From Dehalococcoidia bacterium (GTDB taxonomy: Bacteria; Chloroflexota; Dehalococcoidia; UBA2979), in the NCBI GenBank assembly GCA_023228825.1, contig JALOAL010000001.1, forward strand, positions 248,001 through 312,000: a stretch of 64,000 nucleotides of DNA, in the 5' to 3' direction. Of the stretch, positions 58,799 through 64,000 are shown one piece after another. Position numbers and translations under genes: made by a program. The notes under the pieces were generated by a model, which saw nothing but the letters and a program-made list of their open reading frames with translations, made no database searches and was not told the origin of the DNA. The stretch's first letter is position 1; each line of letters begins with the position of its first letter.

Positions 58799-61720
58799 TC
58801 AGACGTCCGCCTCCGCCAGGGTGACGCGGGCAACCGCTCGCCCCCGCTGCTCCATGGCTCGCCGGTCGCCCTCTGCCTGCGCGACCTTGAGGGCGCCGAA
58901 GTCGTAGGGGCGTCCGGGGATCGTCAGTGGCGCGCGCTCGTCCTCTACCACCTGGACAAAGGCGCCGTGGCGGAAGCCGCCCTTGTGGTACTGGCCGGTC
59001 GAGTGCAGCAATGACGGGCCGTACTCGAGCGTGGTGGCGACGCCGGTGCTCTCGGAGAGGCGGTGTCGCAAGCGGCGGAGGCGTTCCGCGTGCTCCCGTG
59101 ACGGCGAGACGTAGGCGTGTATGGCAACGTACTGGTCTGGCTCCACGTGACGCAGGACTTCCTCGGGCGGCGGCGCCTCGGCCGTGGTGAGTGCCGTGGA
59201 GGGGGATGAGTCGCCGTCCAGGAGGTCGCGCGTGGCCTGCTTCGAGGCTTCCACGTCCGGCTGGTCGAAGGGATTGACGCCGATCACGCGGGCGGCCAGG
59301 GTGACGGCGAACTCCCAGCGGAAGTACTCGCCGCCCAGTGCATAGGGGTCGGACGCGTCCAGTGTCACGGGCGCTCCGGCGATCGACCACAACTCGTCCA
59401 GGTCCACCGCGTCCGCCTCGTCGAGGCCGCCCTCGGGGCCGACGCGCGCGCCAAGGACGGGCAGGATGCCGGCGTGGCCTTTGCCCGTGGACTCCGCGAT
59501 CAGTTGTTCGAGCCACGTGCCGAAGCCCGGGAATTCCGAGCGCCGGCGGAGGGCCAGCAAGTCACGGCCCATCAACGCGGCCTCCGCCAGTGCCGCCCCC
59601 AGGCGCGCCCCGGGGTTCTGGTGGGGCGCGCGCACGTTGCAGGCGTCCCGCATCAGGGCCGCGCTGCCCAGCACGCGGTGCAGGTCCACCCCCATCAGCG
59701 CGGCAGGGACGAGGCCGTAGTAGGACAGCGCCGAGTAGCGCCCGCCGATGTCCGCCGGGTTGAGGAACACCTCCCGGAAGTCGCGTGCGCGGGCCACGTG
59801 CTCCAGGGGGCTCCCGGGATCGGTGATCGCGATGAAGCGACGCGCGTCCGGGTGCTTCGCCCAGAAGTAGTCCAGCAGGCAGCGCGTCTCCACCGTGGTG
59901 CCAGACTTGCTGGACACCACGAACAGCGTGCGCTCCGGGTCCAGGCGCTCCTCGACGGCACGGATGGCGTCCGGGACCGTCGAGTCCAGCACCTCCAGGT
60001 GCAGGCCGCGCGCGGCGCCCGAGAACACCTCCGCGAAGACGCGCGGGGCCACGGCGCTGCCGCCCATGCCGAGCAGGAGGGCGGTGGTGTAGCCATCGCG
60101 CTCCACGGCCCCGGCGAACTCCCGCAGATGCGGTGCGCGCTCCGCCATCAGCCGGTCCACCTCCAGCCAGCCGAGGCGCTCCACCACGCCCTCGTCCGAG
60201 GGCTGCCAGAGCGAGTAGTCGCGCGCCCACGTACGGTCGACGGTCTCGTCCGCCTGGAACCAGCGCAGGCGGGCCTCAACGCGGTCGCTGAGTTCTCTGG
60301 CCTCGTTGCGTCCGACCGTCGCCGCTGTCGTCACTGTCGCCGCTGGCGTCGCCTCGATGTTGGTGGGCGCGACGGGGCTGGCGGCGCGCAGGTCGCGGAC
60401 GAACGCCTGGCGCCACTCACGGCTCGTGCGGCGGTCCACCACCTCCCGCAGGCGTTGGGACCGCTCGCGGCGCTCGTCCTCCGGCATGACGTAGGCGCGC
60501 CACAGAGCGCGCGCCGTGGCGTCCAGGTCGCCTGCGGGGACGATGAGGGCATCCCGCAATTCCTCGGCAGCACCGCAGGCGTCCGACAGGATCAGCACGC
60601 CCGGGTTGGCGGCGGAATGCAGGGCGGCGTACTCCTTCGCCACCAGGTTCATGCCGTCCACGAGCGACGTGACCACGCAGACGTCCGCCCGACGCAGGGC
60701 CGCCCCCACCGCTCGAGGCGGGTGCGACTTCAGTTCGACCTGCACCGCCTCGGGGTGCGCCTCCATCGCCGCGCGTGCGGCGGCGGCCACCGCGCGTTGC
60801 TCACGTCGGTACTCTGGCACCCCGTCCCGGGAGGACGCCGCCCACTGCACGAAGCGCGCGCCCTCCGCCATCTCTGGGTGCTCCTCCAGCGCCCGGGTGA
60901 AGGCCGCCAGGCGGAGGGGGATGCCCTTGGTGTAGTCCAGCCGGTCGACGCCGAAGTAGAGCAGGCGGTCGTCGGGGAGCGTCAACACCTCCTCGCGGCT
61001 GGCAGCAGCGCGGTATCGCTCCGGGTCGATGGAGATCGGGTACGGCCGGACGCGCGAGGCGGCCGCGGGCAAGATGTCGCGCAGGTGGGCGGCGTCCCGC
61101 GCCGTCTGCACACCGACGATGTCGTACTCCTCGAGGGCCTCCTCCAGCCCTCGCGCGCCCGGGATGGTGGCCCACGTCGCAGCGTCCGGGACGGGGGTGT
61201 GGTGGAAGTAGCCCACCCGCCCGGTCCAGCCCAGGCGTCGGAGTTCCTCACCCAGCGGGATCAGATGGTAGTCGTGCACCCAGACCAGGTCGCCTGGTTG
61301 GAGCAACGGATAGAGGCCGCGCGCAAAGCGCCGGTTGACGGCTCGGTAGACCGGGAGTGACGAGGCGGCCTCAGGCGCCGCATGCTCGCAGAGGCCGTGC
61401 AGCAAGGGCCAGAGGATGCGGTTGCCATACTCCAGGTAGTAGCCCCGATGCTCCTCCGCGGTGAGCGGGATCGTGGCGTACTCCACCCCTCGGTGGGTGA
61501 CGCGGCCTGGTCCTTCGGAGGCCTGGGCGTGCTTGCCACTCCACCCGAACCAGAGCGCCCGCCCCGCAGACTCCAGCGCCGGCCGCAGCGCCGCCACGAG
61601 CCCGCCGCCGTTCCCGAGGCTCCCTTCCGGCCGTGGGCTGGGTACCCGGTTCGAAACCACGACGAGGCGTGGGGCGGGGATGGGCGAGCCGGGACTGGCG
61701 GGTTCCGTCAGGGGTGTCAT
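58799..61720 (-). CDS. Fusion of trehalose-6-phosphate synthase (OtsA/GgpS-like) and glucose-6-phosphate isomerase
   Basis: 973 aa from ATG 61720 (GGAGAA upstream). Residues ~15-460 are a GT20 domain: VVVSNRVPSPRP, GNGGGLVAALRP, LVWVHDYHLIPL, GVDRLDYTKGIPLRL and SLVDGMNLVAKEYAAL. The acceptor-side segment YFHHTPVPDAATW differs from the FLHIPFP of E. coli OtsA and recalls glucosylglycerol-phosphate synthases. Residues ~480-973 are a phosphoglucose isomerase of the kind found at the C-terminus of transaldolase/PGI fusions: LLLGMGGSAVAPRVF, VVSSKSGTTVETR, GTWLEQLIAESTGKG and LLHSTGQYHKGGF. The chain could turn fructose-6-phosphate into glucose-6-phosphate and then use it as acceptor. otsB lies 215 bases upstream on the same strand. 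Confidence 0.92.
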   Translation of the reverse strand: MTPLTEPASPGSPIPAPRLVVVSNRVPSPRPEGSLGNGGGLVAALRPALESAGRALWFGWSGKHAQASEGPGRVTHRGVEYATIPLTAEEHRGYYLEYGNRILWPLLHGLCEHAAPEAASSLPVYRAVNRRFARGLYPLLQPGDLVWVHDYHLIPLGEELRRLGWTGRVGYFHHTPVPDAATWATIPGARGLEEALEEYDIVGVQTARDAAHLRDILPAAASRVRPYPISIDPERYRAAASREEVLTLPDDRLLYFGVDRLDYTKGIPLRLAAFTRALEEHPEMAEGARFVQWAASSRDGVPEYRREQRAVAAAARAAMEAHPEAVQVELKSHPPRAVGAALRRADVCVVTSLVDGMNLVAKEYAALHSAANPGVLILSDACGAAEELRDALIVPAGDLDATARALWRAYVMPEDERRERSQRLREVVDRRTSREWRQAFVRDLRAASPVAPTNIEATPAATVTTAATVGRNEARELSDRVEARLRWFQADETVDRTWARDYSLWQPSDEGVVERLGWLEVDRLMAERAPHLREFAGAVERDGYTTALLLGMGGSAVAPRVFAEVFSGAARGLHLEVLDSTVPDAIRAVEERLDPERTLFVVSSKSGTTVETRCLLDYFWAKHPDARRFIAITDPGSPLEHVARARDFREVFLNPADIGGRYSALSYYGLVPAALMGVDLHRVLGSAALMRDACNVRAPHQNPGARLGAALAEAALMGRDLLALRRRSEFPGFGTWLEQLIAESTGKGHAGILPVLGARVGPEGGLDEADAVDLDELWSIAGAPVTLDASDPYALGGEYFRWEFAVTLAARVIGVNPFDQPDVEASKQATRDLLDGDSSPSTALTTAEAPPPEEVLRHVEPDQYVAIHAYVSPSREHAERLRRLRHRLSESTGVATTLEYGPSLLHSTGQYHKGGFRHGAFVQVVEDERAPLTIPGRPYDFGALKVAQAEGDRRAMEQRGRAVARVTLAEADV

Positions 61721-61726
61721 GGTGGG

Positions 61727-61764
61727 TTCTCCAGTACGCGCTCCGTGCAGCGGCCACGGACTGG
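61727..61764 (-). promoter_or_regulatory. Hairpin overlapping the ribosome binding site of the OtsA-PGI gene
   Basis: The SD (complement 61727-61732, GGAGAA) overlaps one arm (61731-61734, CCAG) that pairs with 61761-61764. An inner 6-bp stem (61742-61747 with 61755-61760, TCCGTG/CACGGA) is separated by a one-sided bulge. Folding would partly hide the SD. A second hairpin (CCTCGCG/CGCGAGG, 61780-61799) lies just upstream. Apart from these, the 215-base interval up to 61935 shows nothing assignable. Confidence 0.35.
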
Positions 61765-61935
61765 GATGTCCTATGGCTTCCTCGCGCGCACCCGCGAGGG
61801 CAGGGCAGGGGTTGGCCGACAAGGTGGTGACCACGACCGTACCCGGCGAACAGTGCCACCCCTGTCGCGCCTCTCATGCGGCTCGTGGCAAAATCGCATC
61901 CTTGCGAGCGGGCGTAACAGGCGTTTCCGGGCGCG

Positions 61936-62778
61936 TTACGCCGAGGGCGCCTCGATGCGTTCGGTGAGCGCCTCCAGCCATCGCACCACCTCGACCACGC
62001 TCTCCATGTGCGCCCGCGCCGCTGTCTGCTGCGGCTCGCCTACCACCACCCCGAGGCCGTCCGAGGCGACCTCGCGAAAGGCGTCCTCGTCGGTGACGTC
62101 GTCGCCGAGGTACACGGGATAGGGCGGGAGCGATGGGGCGTGCGATGACAGCGCATCCGCCAGCGCGCGCACCGCGCGGCCTTTGTGCCAGTCCAGGTCG
62201 GGGCGGAGTTCAAGCACGCGCTTGCCGCCAGTGATGCGCAGTCCGCGCACCGCACCGGCCACGGCCGCCACTGCCGCACGCACCTCGTCCACGCGCACGT
62301 CCGGCGTGAGCCGGAAGTGCGCCGCCAGGGCGAAGCGCTTCCGTTCCACACGTGCGCCCGGGACCTCGCGCAGGCGCGCCTCCAGCAGGTCGCCGGCGCG
62401 CGCCAACGCATCGAGGTAGGCGGATGCGCCGGGGACGGTGCTGCGTGCGCCGTCCGCGTGCTGCACCTCGAGGCCGTGGCTGCCGGCGTAGGCGATGCCG
62501 GGGAGGGCTACCCGCTCCACGAGGTCGGCCAGGTCGCGCCCGCTCACGACCGCCACGCTCACGACCGCCGCGAGGCGACGCACCACCTCGCGCGTGTGGT
62601 CGCCCAGCACAGCAAGTTCGGGCGTCGCGGCGATGGGGGTGAGCGTGCCGTCGTAGTCGAGGAAGACCGCCAGGCGCTTGCTGGCGGCAGCCTCCGCCAC
62701 TCGCGGGAGCGCGTCGAATGCCGAGGGCAGGAGTGCGGCGGGGCCCGGCGCCGGCGACGCGGGACGCGGGTCCGGCAC
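61936..62778 (-). CDS. otsB: Trehalose-6-phosphate phosphatase (OtsB-like HAD phosphatase)
   Basis: 280 aa from GTG 62778, which shares one base with the preceding stop (TAGTG). HAD motif I is AVFLDYDGTLTPI, motif II lies in VAVVSGRDLADL, the cap segment is ALAAHFRLTPD, and motif III/IV is HKGRAVRAL then YLGDDVTDEDAF. All fit the OtsB/T6PP family. It dephosphorylates trehalose 6-phosphate (or a related sugar phosphate) made by the fused synthase downstream. Co-transcription is likely, giving a two-gene route to a compatible solute. Confidence 0.92.
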   Translation of the reverse strand: MPDPRPASPAPGPAALLPSAFDALPRVAEAAASKRLAVFLDYDGTLTPIAATPELAVLGDHTREVVRRLAAVVSVAVVSGRDLADLVERVALPGIAYAGSHGLEVQHADGARSTVPGASAYLDALARAGDLLEARLREVPGARVERKRFALAAHFRLTPDVRVDEVRAAVAAVAGAVRGLRITGGKRVLELRPDLDWHKGRAVRALADALSSHAPSLPPYPVYLGDDVTDEDAFREVASDGLGVVVGEPQQTAARAHMESVVEVVRWLEALTERIEAPSA

Positions 62779-63770
62779 TATGCCGCCTGGGGCGTGATCC
62801 GGGCGGGCTCCACGTCGGCGCGGAGGCCGGGCAGGACCTCTGCCTCGAAGAAGCGGAAGAAGCCCTCCTGCTCCCGGCCCACGTTGTGGATGTAGACATG
62901 GTCGAACCCGGCTTCCGCGAACTGGCGGATCTGCTCCAGGTAGGGGGCGGGATCGGGCCCGCACGGCACGTGCCTGGAGACCTCCTCGGCGGTGAGGGGC
63001 TCGGTCGCGGCCTCGAAGTCACGAGGCAGCCGCAGGTCCTGGCCGAGCATGCCGCCGAGGCCGCTGTTGGGCCACTGGCGTTGGAGGAGGTCACGGCCGG
63101 CCTCCTCGCTCTCCGCCCAGCAGGTATGGAAGAGGCCGATGCGCGGGCCGTTGCCGCCAGCCCCTGTGAAGGACTGCACCGTCTCCGGGTTGGGAGCAGT
63201 GGAGATCAGGCCGTCCCCGGCGCGCCCGGCGAGCGCTGCCGACTTCTGACCCGACGCACCGACCAGGATCGGCGGCATCTCCTCCGGCAGGCTGTAGAGG
63301 CGGGCATCCTCCACGCTGTAGTACGCGCCCTCGTGGGAGTGGCGACCGCCCTGCCACAGCATGCGGATCACCTCGATCGCCTCCTCCAGCATCTCCTGGC
63401 GTTGCTGGATGGGTGGCCACTTCTCGCCGGTGATGTGCTCGTTCAGGTTCTCGCCGGTACCCAGGCCCAGGAAGAAGCGCCCCGGCATCAGCGTCGCCGT
63501 GGTGGCGGCCGCCTGCGCGATGATGGCCGGGTGGGTGCGGATCAGCGGGCACGTCACGCCCGTGCCGATGGCGATCGTCTCCGTGGTCTGCGCAATGGCG
63601 CCCAGGGTGGCCCACACGAAGGGGCTCTCGCCCTGCGCGTGCACCCACGGGTGGAAATGGTCCGAGACGAGTGCGAACGTGAAGCCGGCCTCTTCCGCAC
63701 GTTGGGCGTTCGTGGCCAACTCTGGCGCCGAGTGCTCCTCGCTGGCAAGCATGTAGCCGATGGCGACCAC
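62778..63770 (-). CDS. LLM-class F420-dependent oxidoreductase (TIGR03557-like)
   Basis: 330 aa from GTG 63770, immediately after the BON gene's TGA. It is a luciferase-like TIM barrel: VAIGYMLASEEHSAPELATN (opening, in part), FALVSDHFHPWVHAQGESPFVW, TGVTCPLIRTHPAIIAQAAAT in part, LGLGTGENLNEHI and VGASGQKSAALAGRAGDGLI in part. The GTGENLNEH segment and the SDHFHPW start are characteristic of the G6PD-related F420-dependent subgroup. It may oxidise glucose-6-phosphate or another alcohol with F420. Its coupling to otsB suggests a link to sugar-phosphate metabolism (inference). Confidence 0.87.
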   Translation of the reverse strand: MVAIGYMLASEEHSAPELATNAQRAEEAGFTFALVSDHFHPWVHAQGESPFVWATLGAIAQTTETIAIGTGVTCPLIRTHPAIIAQAAATTATLMPGRFFLGLGTGENLNEHITGEKWPPIQQRQEMLEEAIEVIRMLWQGGRHSHEGAYYSVEDARLYSLPEEMPPILVGASGQKSAALAGRAGDGLISTAPNPETVQSFTGAGGNGPRIGLFHTCWAESEEAGRDLLQRQWPNSGLGGMLGQDLRLPRDFEAATEPLTAEEVSRHVPCGPDPAPYLEQIRQFAEAGFDHVYIHNVGREQEGFFRFFEAEVLPGLRADVEPARITPQAA

Positions 63771-64000
63771 TCAGCGTCCCCCTTCACGTTCGCGGCGGTC
63801 ACGTGCGATCCGGTCACGCTTCATGCCGTCAGTGGTCAGTTCCTCAGAGACCTCCACCACGCCGGGCACACGTGAGGCGACTTCCTCAACGTTCTCGACG
63901 TCGGCGACGTCCCAGACCCTGCCGCGCAGCGAGACCACGCCTCGGCGTACTTCCACCTCCAGGTCGAACGCCGTGGTGGCGGCGTCCTCCCGAAGTTCGC
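63771..64000 (-). CDS. BON-domain protein, C-terminal part (truncated by the window edge)
   Basis: The frame is open to base 64000, so the N-terminus is missing. About 76 residues are visible: AATTAFDLEVEVRRGVVSLRG, then VWDVADVENVEEVASRVPGV (alpha-beta-beta of a BON domain, with V-x-L-x-G) and a basic tail (KRDRIARDRREREGGR). BON domains bind phospholipid or act in osmotic-stress proteins such as OsmY. Followed without a gap by the LLM-family gene. Confidence 0.75.
   Translation of the reverse strand, partial: ELREDAATTAFDLEVEVRRGVVSLRGRVWDVADVENVEEVASRVPGVVEVSEELTTDGMKRDRIARDRREREGGR

Noticed and set aside
1..64000. rRNA, tRNA, insertion sequences, prophage or attachment sites.
   Set aside because: No conserved rRNA stretches, cloverleaf with CCA-type 3' end, transposase/integrase motifs or phage structural genes were seen in any frame or intergenic region.

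Overview
This is a contiguous piece of a high-GC bacterial chromosome, roughly 70 percent G+C by eye, with about 54 protein genes. They are densely packed, often with 4-base start/stop overlaps. I see no rRNA, tRNA, CRISPR array, insertion sequence or prophage. The gene mix best fits an aerobic member of the Chloroflexota (Dehalococcoidia- or Thermomicrobia-like): MutS with an endonuclease-type MutL, heme A synthase, F420/deazaflavin-type oxidoreductases, a lysylphosphatidylglycerol-synthase-type flippase beside a flavoprotein and an Agl23-like membrane protein, and a glucose-6-phosphate isomerase of the transaldolase/PGI type. MutS/MutL argue against most Actinobacteria. The phylum call is inference and was not checked by any search.

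Layout. 1-3400: envelope/glycan genes (truncated Agl23-like protein, flippase-like protein, FAD oxidoreductase). 3400-4720: a visibly lower-GC islet with two orphan exported proteins and a perfect 14-bp hairpin. 4847-7307: an isolated NuoE/NuoF diaphorase pair whose NuoF has lost specific Fe-S sites. 7360-13953: small exported protein, mutS (apparently started at CTG), a secreted subtilase on the opposite strand, and mutL. 14074-17774 (minus): pterin-binding methyltransferase-like protein, NDP-forming acyl-CoA synthetase-like protein and a class V aminotransferase. 17884-26073: trans-aconitate methyltransferase-like enzyme, a 43-aa ORF followed by a GNRA hairpin, YibE/F, PBP-CapA fusion with a LOG-type nucleosidase, a YheT hydrolase, a deazaflavin oxidoreductase and CtaA. 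26129-36234: acyltransferase-3/SGNH protein, MmgE/PrpD plus acyl-CoA ligase operon, a six-repeat IPT/TIG exported protein, and two tandem CNNM/CorC transporters.

36566-42621 is a complete chemotaxis operon (cheW-cheA-cheC/X-cheD-cheY-cheB-cheR). A convergent unit carries two 87-aa zinc-ribbon paralogs with identical cysteine positions, and beside it lies a 943-aa chemoreceptor. 46391-47799 holds a winged-helix regulator with a dead receiver domain behind a six-codon upstream ORF, then dodecin coupled to an orphan gene.

47831-55987 (minus) is a seven-gene operon in which every junction overlaps by 4 bases. It encodes GmhA (fused to a glycosyltransferase), HldE and GmhB, a route to ADP-heptose, plus three GT9 heptosyltransferase-like enzymes and one more glycosyltransferase. 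That is unexpected if the organism is a monoderm Chloroflexota. 56188-58774 holds a PAS histidine kinase/receiver pair and an SDR. 58799-64000 (minus) carries an unusual 973-aa fusion of trehalose-6-phosphate synthase with phosphoglucose isomerase, with otsB, an F420-type luciferase-like oxidoreductase and a BON-domain fragment upstream.

The candidates most worth following are the OtsA-PGI fusion, the heptose operon with its GT-GmhA fusion, the degenerate NuoF, the matched zinc-ribbon pair, and the unusual initiation sites of mutS and the winged-helix regulator. Short direct repeats with 11-15 base periods also recur at gene boundaries.
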